Shown here: positions 8,719-17,969 of the stretch, in pieces
Layout: each line of letters begins with the position of its first letter
Numbering within the stretch: position 1 is the first letter of the stretch
Assembly (NCBI RefSeq): GCF_003003285.1
Contig: NZ_PVTP01000008.1
Span: 110,312-174,311 of the forward strand
From: Yoonia maritima
Lineage (GTDB): Bacteria; Pseudomonadota; Alphaproteobacteria; Rhodobacterales; Rhodobacteraceae
DNA: 64,000 nucleotides
Reading direction: 5' to 3'
Made by a program: the position numbers and the translations under genes
The notes under the pieces: generated by a model
Told to the model about the DNA's origin: nothing
Database searches by the model: none
The model's input: only the letters and a program-made list of their open reading frames with translations

Positions 8719-10719
8719 GTGTTTGATAAAATTCTGATCGCCAACAGGGGCGAAATCGCCTGTCGCGTTATCATGACTGCCCGCAAAATGGGCGTGAGAA
8801 CGGTCGCTGTTTATTCGGACGCCGACGCGCAATCGCAGCATGTATCGCTAGCGGATGAGGCTGTCCACATTGGCCCGTCACCCGTCGCCGAAAGCTATCT
8901 TCAGGCGGATCGCATCATTCAAGCTGCGCTTGATACGGGTGCCCAAGCCATTCATCCGGGGTATGGGTTTTTGTCCGAAAACCCTGATTTTGTCCGCAAA
9001 GTCGGCGCTGCCGGGCTTACCTTCATCGGGCCGCCGGCATCTGCGATTGATGCGATGGGTCTGAAAGATGCCGCTAAATCTCTGATGGTTGAAGCAGGGG
9101 TTCCTGTTGTCCCCGGCTATCAAGGCAGCAATCAGGATCCTGTGTTTTTGGCCGCAGAAGCCGATAAAATCGGCTATCCGATCCTGATTAAGGCTCGCGC
9201 CGGTGGTGGCGGCAAAGGCATGCGGTTGGTTGAAAAACCAGCGGATTTCGAAACCGAATTCGAAGCGGCACAGCGCGAAGGGCAGTCCAGCTTTGGCGAT
9301 CCGATCTGCCTGATCGAGAAATATATCGCGCAACCGCGTCACGTTGAAATTCAGGTTTTTGGCGACCAACACGGCAATGTTGTTCATCTGTTTGAACGTG
9401 ATTGTTCGCTGCAGCGTCGTTACCAAAAAGTCATCGAAGAAGCCCCTGCACCAGATATGCCGCCAGCCGTGCGCGCCGCGATGGGACAGGCCGCGGTCGA
9501 GGCCGCCAAGGCCATCGGCTATGTCGGGGCGGGCACTGTCGAATTCATTGCTGACGGGTCTGATGGCCTGAAAGAGGGCGGGTTTTGGTTCATGGAAATG
9601 AACACCCGTCTGCAAGTCGAACACCCAGTTACCGAAGCGATCACCGGGCTTGATCTGGTTGCGCTGCAATTACGCGTAGCGGCGGGCGATGCCCTGCCAT
9701 TTTGTCAGGATGATCTGTCTATCGATGGTTGGGCGTTCGAGGCTCGCATTTATGCAGAGGACGTCCCCAAGGGGTTTTTGCCTGCGATTGGTACGCTCAA
9801 CCATCTGGCGTTTCCGGCTGGGACAACGTTTGAGACAGGATCTGTGCGCATTGATAGCGGCATTCGGTCTGGCGATGATATCAGCCCGTTTTACGACCCG
9901 ATGATTGCCAAGGTCATCGTACATGGCCCTGATCGGCGAACGGCCTTGAAAATGCTAACTGCGGCCTTGGCCCAATGCCACGTCGGTGGCGCGACGACGA
10001 ACATTGCATTTTTGTCTGCGCTTTCAAAACACGCCGGATTTCAGGCGGGCAACGTCGATACCAATCTGATCGCGCGTGATTTGGATGGGTTGATTGATAC
10101 GACCGCCCCGGCAGATCATATCATCGCTGCGGCATCGGTTTTATCGTTGGGGCTTGTTCCGACTGAAACTGGCGATCCGTGGCAAAGTTTGGCCAACTGG
10201 CGGCATTGGTCGAATGCTACCTATACGAGCCGGACCGTGCATGATGCAGAGGTGATATCGCGCAAAATAGAGCCGCTGTCAGAGGGGCGTTTCGTGGTTT
10301 GTAATGGCGACACATCCCGTACTATCGGGATCATTCATAAGGCCGGAACGCAATACACACTGGATTTGGATGGCGTGCAAAGCACGCTGGATTTGGTTGT
10401 TCAGGGCAGATCGATTTTCGCCTTTCAAGACGGCCGCAGTTTTTCATTTGAAATCCCAGATCCGCTTGCAGGGCATTCCGAGGGCGCTGATGGTGGCGAC
10501 AATGTTTTTGCGCCGATGCCCGGGATGGTCACAATTGTGTCTGCAAAACCCGGGCAATCCGTGACCGAAGGCGACAGCCTGTTTGTGCTTGAGGCGATGA
10601 AGATGGAACATGCGTTACGCGCCCCACGCGACGGGATCGTCGCAGAGGTGTTGGTCCAGCCTGGCATGCAAGTGGTAGACGGCGATCTGTTGCTACAGAT
10701 GGAACCCGAAGATGAATGA
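8719..10719 (+). CDS. liuD: Methylcrotonyl-CoA carboxylase, biotin-carboxylase/biotin-carrier (alpha) subunit
   Basis: The 666-residue protein carboxylates its own biotin using ATP and bicarbonate. The N-terminus reads FDKILIANRGEIACR. The ATP-grasp region holds KARAGGGGKGMRLV, FERDCSLQRRYQKVIEEAPA and MEMNTRLQVEHPVTE. The C-terminal biotinyl domain carries EAMKMEHALRAP, with the biotinylated Lys in AMKM. The frame is open upstream, but GTG 8719, after AGGA with a 7-base spacing, puts the start directly before FDKILIAN as in homologues. The stop overlaps the start of the HMG-CoA lyase gene by 8 bases. Confidence 0.94.
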   Translation: MFDKILIANRGEIACRVIMTARKMGVRTVAVYSDADAQSQHVSLADEAVHIGPSPVAESYLQADRIIQAALDTGAQAIHPGYGFLSENPDFVRKVGAAGLTFIGPPASAIDAMGLKDAAKSLMVEAGVPVVPGYQGSNQDPVFLAAEADKIGYPILIKARAGGGGKGMRLVEKPADFETEFEAAQREGQSSFGDPICLIEKYIAQPRHVEIQVFGDQHGNVVHLFERDCSLQRRYQKVIEEAPAPDMPPAVRAAMGQAAVEAAKAIGYVGAGTVEFIADGSDGLKEGGFWFMEMNTRLQVEHPVTEAITGLDLVALQLRVAAGDALPFCQDDLSIDGWAFEARIYAEDVPKGFLPAIGTLNHLAFPAGTTFETGSVRIDSGIRSGDDISPFYDPMIAKVIVHGPDRRTALKMLTAALAQCHVGGATTNIAFLSALSKHAGFQAGNVDTNLIARDLDGLIDTTAPADHIIAAASVLSLGLVPTETGDPWQSLANWRHWSNATYTSRTVHDAEVISRKIEPLSEGRFVVCNGDTSRTIGIIHKAGTQYTLDLDGVQSTLDLVVQGRSIFAFQDGRSFSFEIPDPLAGHSEGADGGDNVFAPMPGMVTIVSAKPGQSVTEGDSLFVLEAMKMEHALRAPRDGIVAEVLVQPGMQVVDGDLLLQMEPEDE

Positions 10720-11566
10720 TTTTGTCAGGATCGTCGAAATGAGTCCCCGTGACGGGCTTCAGAATGAACCGGGGTTGATTGCCACGGCAGATAAAATTGC
10801 GTTGGTTGACAGGTTGTCGAACTGCGGGTTTTCAAAGGTCGAGGTCACCAGTTTCGTCAGCCCTAAATGGGTGCCACAGCTTGGCGACGCGGCACAGGTC
10901 ATGCAGGGCATCACCCGCAAAACCGGTGTGAGCTACTGTGTTCTCACCCCAAATTTGCGCGGGTTCGAGGCCGCAGTTGCCGCAGGCGCGGATGAGGTCG
11001 CGATTTTCGCGTCGGCCTCCGAAGGGTTCAGCCAAAAAAACATCAACTGTTCTGTCGCCGAAAGCATCGCCCGTTTTGAACCGGTCTTGGCGGCCGCAAT
11101 GGCCATTGAAATGCCTGTGCGTGGCTATGTGTCCTGCGTGACCGATTGCCCCTATGACGGCCCCACAGACCCAGCCCGCGTTGCCGATGTTGCGGCGCAG
11201 TTGATTGGCCTTGGCTGTTTCGAAGTTAGCCTTGGCGATACGATTGGGGCAGGGACGCAAGAAACCGTCACTAAGATGTTGGATGCAGTTCTGGCCAAAG
11301 TGCCCGCGCAACAGTTAGCGGGGCATTTCCACGACACCAAGGGGAACGCACTTGGCAATATCGAAGTCAGCCTTGATGCTGGTTTGCGGTGTTTTGATGC
11401 CTCGGCTGGTGGGTTGGGTGGCTGCCCCTATGCGCCCGGTGCGAAGGGAAATGTTGCAACTGAAAAGGTCGTGCAGCTGCTGCATGACAAGGGATTTGAG
11501 ACAGGGATCGATTTGCAGCGGCTTCAAGAAACGGCTGCTTTTGCGCAATCGCTGAAAGGAAAATAA
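10712..11566 (+). CDS. liuE: Hydroxymethylglutaryl-CoA lyase
   Basis: This is the final leucine step: it splits HMG-CoA into acetyl-CoA and acetoacetate. The 284 residues carry the N-terminal catalytic metal motif EMSPRDGLQNE, the segment SLGDTIGAG, a His-containing HFHDTKGNALGN, and the glycine-rich GGLGGCPYAPGAKGN with the active-site cysteine. The length is typical. It overlaps the carboxylase alpha gene, and the next gene starts 2 bases after its stop, so it sits inside one operon. Confidence 0.94.
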   Translation: MNDFVRIVEMSPRDGLQNEPGLIATADKIALVDRLSNCGFSKVEVTSFVSPKWVPQLGDAAQVMQGITRKTGVSYCVLTPNLRGFEAAVAAGADEVAIFASASEGFSQKNINCSVAESIARFEPVLAAAMAIEMPVRGYVSCVTDCPYDGPTDPARVADVAAQLIGLGCFEVSLGDTIGAGTQETVTKMLDAVLAKVPAQQLAGHFHDTKGNALGNIEVSLDAGLRCFDASAGGLGGCPYAPGAKGNVATEKVVQLLHDKGFETGIDLQRLQETAAFAQSLKGK

Positions 11567-11568
11567 CC

Positions 11569-12360
11569 GTGGAATATGAAACGCTTGATATCAGTGTTGA
11601 CCACAACGGTGTTGTATCGCTTGCGCTGGATGTCGCAGAAAAACGCAATGCGCTATCCGCGACGATGATTGCAGAGCTAACGCATTTCGCCAAAACTGCC
11701 GGGGATCGCCCTGAGATGCGTGTTGTGGTTCTGTCGGGGCGGGGCAAGGTTTTCTGTGCGGGTGGTGATCTGGACTGGATGAAAGCGCAAATCGCGGCGG
11801 ACCGCACGACGCGTATGACAGAGGCCCGCAAGCTTGCGGATATGCTGCGTGCCCTGAATGACATGCCGTTGCCGTTGATCGCAAAGATCACCGGCGGTGC
11901 CTTTGGCGGTGGTGTCGGGATCGCCTGTGTGTCCGACATTGTTATCGCCGAGGCGGGCGCAAAATTTGGCCTGACCGAAACAAGGCTGGGGCTGATACCC
12001 GCAACGATTGGCCCCTATGTGATCAACCGCATGGGCGAAGGGCGCGCGCGTCAGGTCATGCTGTCAGCCCGAATTTTCGATGCGGCAGAGGCAGAAAAGC
12101 TGGGGATCGTGTCTAAATGCTGTGGCGCAGATGAATTAGATGCGGCCATCGACGCCGAAGTCTTACCGTTCTTAGACGCCGCCCCACACGCTGTCGCAGC
12201 GTCCAAGAAATTAGCCCGCGAGATGGGTACGCAGATCACAGACGCGATGGTGGACGATAGCATTGCGCGGCTGGCTGACGTCTGGGAACACCCCAAAGCC
12301 AAAGAGGGCATCGAGGCGTTCTTTGCCAAACGCAAACCAAGCTGGGCAATGCCGCGCTAG
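11569..12360 (+). CDS. liuC: Methylglutaconyl-CoA hydratase (crotonase family)
   Basis: A 263-residue enoyl-CoA hydratase/isomerase-family protein. It contains CAGGDLDWMK and GGAFGGGVGIACVSDIVIA, the two oxyanion-hole segments of crotonases, and an FGLTETRLGLIPATIGPYV stretch seen in methylglutaconyl-CoA hydratases. With the neighbouring carboxylase and lyase it completes leucine catabolism by hydrating 3-methylglutaconyl-CoA to HMG-CoA. The start is GTG 11569 after AAGGA. The stop overlaps the stop of the convergent response-regulator gene by 4 bases. Confidence 0.9.
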   Translation: MEYETLDISVDHNGVVSLALDVAEKRNALSATMIAELTHFAKTAGDRPEMRVVVLSGRGKVFCAGGDLDWMKAQIAADRTTRMTEARKLADMLRALNDMPLPLIAKITGGAFGGGVGIACVSDIVIAEAGAKFGLTETRLGLIPATIGPYVINRMGEGRARQVMLSARIFDAAEAEKLGIVSKCCGADELDAAIDAEVLPFLDAAPHAVAASKKLAREMGTQITDAMVDDSIARLADVWEHPKAKEGIEAFFAKRKPSWAMPR

Positions 12361-13064
12361 GTCACGTCGGAAATAAAGATATACCCGGCCCCATAGATCG
12401 TTTTGATGATCTTGGGGTTTCTTGTTTTGTCGTTCAGTTTCGAACGTAGCCGGGACACGCGCACGTCGATTGTTCGGTCAAAGGAAATGCTATCGCTTCG
12501 GTCATCAAGGGCGACTTGCAGTTGTTCGCGGGTGATCAAACGCTTCGCGCTTTTCAAGAACACCAATAGCAAAGATGCCTCGCTTGCCGACAACCGCTGC
12601 GTTGCGCCTTTTTCATCTGTCAGCAAAAAGGTGGCAAAATCCACCTCCCAGCCGGAGAACCGATAGATGGTCGTTTCAGCAGGTGATGTCGTTGCGGCGC
12701 GGCGCCGGATAAGCGCGCGAACGCGTGCGACGACTTCTCTGGGTTCAAACGGTTTGGCAAGATAGTCATCAGCCCCCAGCTCCAGCCCGGTGATCCGGTC
12801 GTTCAGCCCGGTGCGCCCGGAAATAACGAGGATCGCCGCATCACTTTGCGCGGCAATATTGCTGACCACGCCAAGCCCATCTTTGTCCGGCAGCCCCAGA
12901 TCGACGATGCAAAGATCGGGTGGGGATTCAGCAAGTGCTTTTTCAAAATCAACAGCATGCGAATAGGTTTGAATGTCGTAACCGGCGTCCGCTAGCGTGG
13001 TGGACAGCAGCGCAAGAACCTCTGGTTCGTCTTCGATAATGGCGATCTGTTTGCTGGCGCTCAT
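12357..13064 (-). CDS. OmpR-family response regulator
   Basis: A 235-residue two-domain regulator. The receiver domain has acidic IIEDEPE near the N-terminus, phosphoacceptor Asp in CIVDLGLPDKDG near residue 55, and the conserved Lys in ADDYLAKPFEPREV near residue 105. The C-terminal winged helix has RLSASEASLLLVFLKS and the DVRVSRLRSKL recognition region ending in TIYGAGYIF. Its start overlaps the stop of the sensor kinase gene by four bases (ATGA), so kinase and regulator are translationally coupled. The target genes are not evident; neighbouring leu and liv-type catabolic operons are candidates. Confidence 0.92.
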   Translation of the reverse strand: MSASKQIAIIEDEPEVLALLSTTLADAGYDIQTYSHAVDFEKALAESPPDLCIVDLGLPDKDGLGVVSNIAAQSDAAILVISGRTGLNDRITGLELGADDYLAKPFEPREVVARVRALIRRRAATTSPAETTIYRFSGWEVDFATFLLTDEKGATQRLSASEASLLLVFLKSAKRLITREQLQVALDDRSDSISFDRTIDVRVSRLRSKLNDKTRNPKIIKTIYGAGYIFISDVT

Positions 13065-14977
13065 CGCATTTCCGCCTTCAAAAGCGCGTCTTCCATCGCA
13101 TCAAAGCGAAAAGGTTTGCTAAGCACAACGTGATCACGTTCAGCCGTTTGGCGCAATGCATTGGTTCGCGGCAGTCCTGTGATGATCAAGACGGGCACGT
13201 GATCTGGGACAATCTTCACGACATCCAGCCCGGTTTCAGATGGCCCTATCGCAAGGTCCGTCACGACATGGGTTAGCCCGTCAATATGCACTAGCTTTTG
13301 GGCCTCTGTGACAGAAATTGCCTCGATCACGGCGTGACCTGCTTGGCGTAAATGCTGGCGCACAGTTTCGCGTACGTCATCGTCGTCATCCACTAGCAAG
13401 ATTAGTCCGGCCTGTTGGGTTTTCACAGCCTTATAGGGAATGCGCAAGCTGACAGACGCGCCCCTGTCGGGCCGATTGTTCAACCGCAAAGTACCCCCAC
13501 AGGATTTGGCAAAATCAAAGGCGGCGGATAGGCCCAAGCCGCTGCCGACCTTTCCGGTTTTTGTCGAATAGAATGGTGCCAGAGCGTTGTTCAGCCCGTC
13601 GGCACTAAATCCCGGCCCTTCGTCGTCCACGCGAATTTCTAGGACATGTTGCTGGGAACGTGACAATTGAATGCCAACGCGCCCGACGCCTTTCATTGCT
13701 TCGGAAGCGTTTAGCACGAGGTTCAGCAAAGCATCCTGCGCAAAACCGGGGTCAAAGATCAGCCGATTGTCGGGTAGGTCGGCCACGATGCTTAGCTCAA
13801 TGTCCTTGGGCACAGCGGCGCGGGCAAGTTGGCTGAAATTGTCCAGAAAGGTGGGAATATTGACGACCACTGGGTCTAGATTGCGTTGGCTTTCAATCAG
13901 GCTGAGGCTTTCGATCAGTTCGGCACCGCGTTTGGCGGCGGATTTAATTGTCGCGCTAATTTGGGCGATGTCCGGGTCTTGGGTCGCGCGGGCCTCTAGC
14001 TGGGCTTGTTGGCCCATGATGATGGTCAAAAGGTTCGCGAAATCATGCGCCATGCCGCTGGTCAATTGCGTCGCCAATTCGCGCCTTCTGGCGTGGGCCA
14101 ATGCGGTGCGCGCTGATACTTCGTCGGTGACATCCATCGACAGAATATAGCAACCATGCACACCTTCATCGTCCAAATCTGGCGTCATCGCCAAACGGAT
14201 ATAGTGGCCTGATACCTCGTCATAAAGTTCCGAGATCGACGGATTTCCCTGCAAGACGCTATTGAAACGTGGTTCAACCTGTCGCCAGACGGTCTCGCCC
14301 AGTGTTTCGCTAAATTTGCTGCCAACAATCTTTGCGCCAGCGTTAGGTAGGATCGTGTGTAGCTTGCCGTTGGAATGGGTATAGATCCCTTTTGCATCGA
14401 CATGCGCGATATGTGCGGGTGTCATTGTGCTGATCAGATTTAGCTGTTCGCGGCTATCTGTCAGTTCCTGTTTCGTCGCCTCAAGTGCGGTGACAGTCGC
14501 GGTCATGCGGCGGTTGGTCTGGGCTAGCGTTTCAGAGCGCTTGATCAATTCGTCCGAAAGGCTTTCGGCGTGTGAACGAATGAATTCCTCTTGCTGCTTT
14601 ACCTCTGTGATATCGGTGTAGACTGATATCCAACCACCTTGGCTAAGCGGGTTGCCCTCGACGGAAATCAACGTGCCATTTGCGCGTGAACGTTCAAAAT
14701 AATGGGGTTGGAATCCAAGCGCGAGGTCGATCTTTTCTTGTACAAATGACGGGATGTCGTCGATCTGCCCATAGTCCCCCATTTCCGAAAGATAGGTCAG
14801 GATATCGCGAAATTCGGCCCCTGATTTCACCAGATGATCGGGCAGATTGAACATCTTTTGGAATTGTCTATTCGCGACCATGAGCTTGAGGTCAGCATCA
14901 TGAATTGAGATGGCTTGTTTGATCAGGTTCAGCCCTGACAGGGTCATCTCGTACAGCTCGATTGGTGTCTTTTTCAT
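13061..14977 (-). CDS. PAS-domain hybrid sensor histidine kinase with C-terminal receiver
   Basis: The 638-residue protein has no membrane segment, so it is probably a cytoplasmic sensor. A PAS-like domain covers about residues 15-130, a coiled coil lies near 130-190, and a second PAS is near 190-295. The HisKA motif reads SGMAHDFANLLTIIMG. The ATPase motifs are NLVLNASEAM, DDEGPGF and GSGLGLS. A receiver domain follows, with LLVDDDDDVRE, the Asp in VVTDLAIG and the Lys in LSKPF. The AHDFAN-type phosphoacceptor belongs to the HDxxN kinase group that often carries a receiver. The partner is the OmpR-type regulator next to it. Confidence 0.92.
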   Translation of the reverse strand: MKKTPIELYEMTLSGLNLIKQAISIHDADLKLMVANRQFQKMFNLPDHLVKSGAEFRDILTYLSEMGDYGQIDDIPSFVQEKIDLALGFQPHYFERSRANGTLISVEGNPLSQGGWISVYTDITEVKQQEEFIRSHAESLSDELIKRSETLAQTNRRMTATVTALEATKQELTDSREQLNLISTMTPAHIAHVDAKGIYTHSNGKLHTILPNAGAKIVGSKFSETLGETVWRQVEPRFNSVLQGNPSISELYDEVSGHYIRLAMTPDLDDEGVHGCYILSMDVTDEVSARTALAHARRRELATQLTSGMAHDFANLLTIIMGQQAQLEARATQDPDIAQISATIKSAAKRGAELIESLSLIESQRNLDPVVVNIPTFLDNFSQLARAAVPKDIELSIVADLPDNRLIFDPGFAQDALLNLVLNASEAMKGVGRVGIQLSRSQQHVLEIRVDDEGPGFSADGLNNALAPFYSTKTGKVGSGLGLSAAFDFAKSCGGTLRLNNRPDRGASVSLRIPYKAVKTQQAGLILLVDDDDDVRETVRQHLRQAGHAVIEAISVTEAQKLVHIDGLTHVVTDLAIGPSETGLDVVKIVPDHVPVLIITGLPRTNALRQTAERDHVVLSKPFRFDAMEDALLKAEMR

Positions 14978-15131
14978 GCCGCTATCCTAGCAGCAATTTT
15001 GCGCCCGCAAAGCGCCAACAGCCTTCGTTGGAATTCGTTAGGTTTCAAATATTCTTTTATGTCGCGGGATGTGCAACGGTACCTCTTGTGGAGCTGTTGA
15101 TGATTCAGCGCTCACTGGGAGGAGACCATTA

Positions 15132-17096
15132 ATGAACGCCGATGCGCACGCAGGGGATATTACCTCTGTGCCCAAATTGCTGGAACGTAACGTCGCCTTA
15201 TACGGCCAACGTCCAGCGTACCGCGAAAAAGAATTTGGCATCTGGCAAAGCTGGACATGGTCCGAAGCTGCTAAGGAAATAGAGGCGCTTGCGCTTGGGC
15301 TTTTGTTGCTTGGCGTGGCTAAAGGTGATCGTGTCGCGATCATTGGGCGTAACCGGCCAGCGCTATATTGGTCGATGGTTGCCGTGCAAAGGACTGGCGC
15401 TATTCCGGTACCGCTGTACCAAGACGCAGCTGCCGAAGAAATCGCCTATGCCTTGGACAACAGCGGCGCGCGGTTTGCGATTGTTGGTGACCAAGAACAG
15501 GTCGATAAAATTGCCGACGTCCGCGAAGACCTGCCCGGCCTTGCGCATATCATTTATCACGACGGGCAGGGGCTGCGGAAATACGACCACGCTGCCATGA
15601 CGTCATTGGCCGATGTTCAGGCCAAGGGCCGTGAAAGTGGGGATAAGGCAAAGCTGAAGGCGCTGACCGATGCGCTGACCTACGATGATACCTGCGTGAT
15701 GCTTTATACATCTGGCACAACGGGACGCCCAAAGGGTGTTGTGCTGTCCAACCGTAACGTCATTGAAACCGCCAAAAATACAGCCGGGTTTGATCACCTG
15801 ACTGAAAAGGAAGAGACGCTAGCCTATCTTCCGATGGCTTGGGTTGGGGATTTCATCTTTTCGATTGGTCACGCCTATTGGGCTGGGTTTTGCGTCAATT
15901 GCCCGGAAAGCGCGGACACGATGCACGCAGATTTGCGCGAGATTGGCCCAACCTATTTCTTTGCGCCCCCTGCCATCTTTGAGGCCCACTTGACCCAAGT
16001 GATGATCCGGATGGAGGACGCGAGCCGTCTGAAGCAAAAGATGTTCCATTACTTTATGGCGCAGGCGAAAGAGGTCGGTCCGCGCATTCTAGACGGTGAA
16101 CCCGTTGGGTTATGGGCGCGTCTGAAATATGCCGTCGGTGATTTTCTAGTTTACGGCCCGCTTAAGAACCGTTTGGGGTTCAGCCGCGTGCGGGTGGGCT
16201 ATACCGCAGGCGAGGCGATTGGCCCCGAATTATTCGATTTCTACCGCTCGCTTGGGATCAACCTTAAACAACTGTACGGCCAAACCGAGGCTACCGTTTT
16301 CATTACGCAGCAGCCAGATGGGCAGGTCAGATCGGACACCGTTGGCGTCCCAAGTCCGGGTGTCGAGCTAAAGATCACCGATGCGGGCGAGGTTCTGTAT
16401 CGGTCCCCCGGTACCTTTGTCGAATACTACAAGAACCCAGAAAGCACCGCATCGACGAAAGACCCAGAAGGCTGGGTTGCTACGGGCGATGCTGGCTTCA
16501 TTGATCCAAAATCAGGTCACTTGCGCATCATCGACCGCATTAAAGACGTTTCCAAAATGCAAGACGGCGCGCTGTTTGCACCCAAATACGTCGAAAACAA
16601 GCTCAAGTTTTTCCCCAATATCCTAGAGGCCGTGGTGTTTGGCGCTGGCAAAGATCGCTGCTGCGCGTTGATCAATATCGACCTGACCGCCGTTGGGAAC
16701 TGGGCCGAACGCAACAACATCGCCTATTCGTCGTACCAAGAAATTTCACAGCACCCCAAGGTGCTTGAGATTATCAAAGGTCATGTGAATGCCGTGAACG
16801 AAACGGTGGCCAAAGACGAAATGCTGGCAGGCTGTCAAATCCACCGCTTTATGGTTTTGCACAAAGAATTGGATGCCGACGACGGTGAAATGACCCGCAC
16901 CCGCAAGGTACGCCGGGCGGTCATTGGCGACAAATACGATGATCTTGTCACGGCTCTCTATGATGGATCGGCGTCGGTCTATACCGAAACCGAAGTGACC
17001 TATGAGGACGGCCGCAAAGGCAAGATCAAGGCGACGCTGCAAGCCTGCGATGCCAGTGTCGCCCCTGTGGCCCCACAAAAAGTGGCGGCAGAATGA
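15132..17096 (+). CDS. Long-chain acyl-CoA synthetase (AMP-forming)
   Basis: The 654-residue adenylating enzyme activates a carboxylic acid to its CoA thioester. Motifs: LYTSGTTGRPKGVVLSN (phosphate loop), LYGQTEATVF, TGDAGFID and IDRIKDVSKMQDGALFAP. The last is typical of the FadD15-like long synthetases common beside liv-type ABC genes in alphaproteobacteria. ATG 15132 follows a strong GGAGGAG; the frame is open 63 bases further upstream without a ribosome site. The adjoining ABC genes suggest that it activates a fatty or aromatic acid imported by them, but the substrate is not deducible. Confidence 0.9.
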   Translation: MNADAHAGDITSVPKLLERNVALYGQRPAYREKEFGIWQSWTWSEAAKEIEALALGLLLLGVAKGDRVAIIGRNRPALYWSMVAVQRTGAIPVPLYQDAAAEEIAYALDNSGARFAIVGDQEQVDKIADVREDLPGLAHIIYHDGQGLRKYDHAAMTSLADVQAKGRESGDKAKLKALTDALTYDDTCVMLYTSGTTGRPKGVVLSNRNVIETAKNTAGFDHLTEKEETLAYLPMAWVGDFIFSIGHAYWAGFCVNCPESADTMHADLREIGPTYFFAPPAIFEAHLTQVMIRMEDASRLKQKMFHYFMAQAKEVGPRILDGEPVGLWARLKYAVGDFLVYGPLKNRLGFSRVRVGYTAGEAIGPELFDFYRSLGINLKQLYGQTEATVFITQQPDGQVRSDTVGVPSPGVELKITDAGEVLYRSPGTFVEYYKNPESTASTKDPEGWVATGDAGFIDPKSGHLRIIDRIKDVSKMQDGALFAPKYVENKLKFFPNILEAVVFGAGKDRCCALINIDLTAVGNWAERNNIAYSSYQEISQHPKVLEIIKGHVNAVNETVAKDEMLAGCQIHRFMVLHKELDADDGEMTRTRKVRRAVIGDKYDDLVTALYDGSASVYTETEVTYEDGRKGKIKATLQACDASVAPVAPQKVAAE

Positions 17097-17139
17097 TGCG
17101 CCAAATCCCATCTCAAATTTCTAATTGTTCGGAGGCCGC

Positions 17140-17958
17140 ATGAACGCCATGGCAGACTCTTATGTGACCGAAGACGGCCGCACGATTGGCGGTGTCCTGA
17201 TGGACCTGCGTGAAATCACGCTGCGGTTTGGTGGTGTCGAGGCAATCAAGAACATTTCGTTCGACATTCGCGAAGGTGAAATTCGCGCGATCATCGGCCC
17301 CAACGGGGCAGGGAAGTCGTCGATGCTCAATGTCATTTCAGGGTTCTATAAACCCCAAGAAGGCGAGGTCTATTTCCGTGGTGCGCTGCGTCCGGCGATG
17401 AAACCCTATCAGGTTGCCCGCCAAGGCATCGCGCGCACCTTCCAGAATATCGCGCTGTTCGAAGGCATGACCGTTCTGGACAACATCATGACCGGTCGTC
17501 TGAATTACATGAAGGCGGGCATCATAAAACAGGCCATCTGGAAAGGTGCCGCAGAGCGCGAAGAGATCGAAAACCGCGCCCATGTGGAACGCGTCATTGA
17601 TTTTCTTGATATCCAAGCGATCCGCAAAACGCCGGTGGGCCGTCTGCCCTACGGTTTGAAAAAACGCGTCGAACTGGCGCGTGCGCTTGCCGCGGACCCC
17701 AAATTGCTACTGCTCGATGAACCAATGGCCGGCATGAACGTCGAAGAAAAAGAGGACATGAGCCGCTTTATTCTGGATGTGAACGACGAATTTGGCACCA
17801 CGATTGCCCTGATCGAACACGACATGGGCGTTGTGATGGACCTAAGCGACCGGGTGGTTGTGATGGATTATGGCCGCAAGATTGGGGATGGCACCCCCGA
17901 CGAAGTGCGCGGCAACCAAGAAGTGATTGATGCCTATCTAGGCGTGGCCCATGATTAA
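17140..17958 (+). CDS. Branched-chain-type ABC transporter ATP-binding protein LivG
   Basis: A 272-residue cytoplasmic ATPase for an importer of the hydrophobic amino acid family. The Walker A is GPNGAGKSSML, the Walker B region LLLLDEPMAGMN. The signature is the LivG variant LPYGLKKRVELARAL instead of LSGGQ, and a switch His follows in LIEHDMGVV. ATG 17140 follows GGAGG by four bases; ATG 17149 is an alternative. Gene order ligase-ATPase-two permeases-binding protein-second ATPase forms one operon. Confidence 0.9.
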   Translation: MNAMADSYVTEDGRTIGGVLMDLREITLRFGGVEAIKNISFDIREGEIRAIIGPNGAGKSSMLNVISGFYKPQEGEVYFRGALRPAMKPYQVARQGIARTFQNIALFEGMTVLDNIMTGRLNYMKAGIIKQAIWKGAAEREEIENRAHVERVIDFLDIQAIRKTPVGRLPYGLKKRVELARALAADPKLLLLDEPMAGMNVEEKEDMSRFILDVNDEFGTTIALIEHDMGVVMDLSDRVVVMDYGRKIGDGTPDEVRGNQEVIDAYLGVAHD

Positions 17959-17969
17959 GGATTTGCGCA

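Noticed and set aside
8878..9669. 263-codon antisense frame in the carboxylase alpha gene
   Set aside because: The plus-strand enzyme is unmistakable and the antisense product shows no domain.
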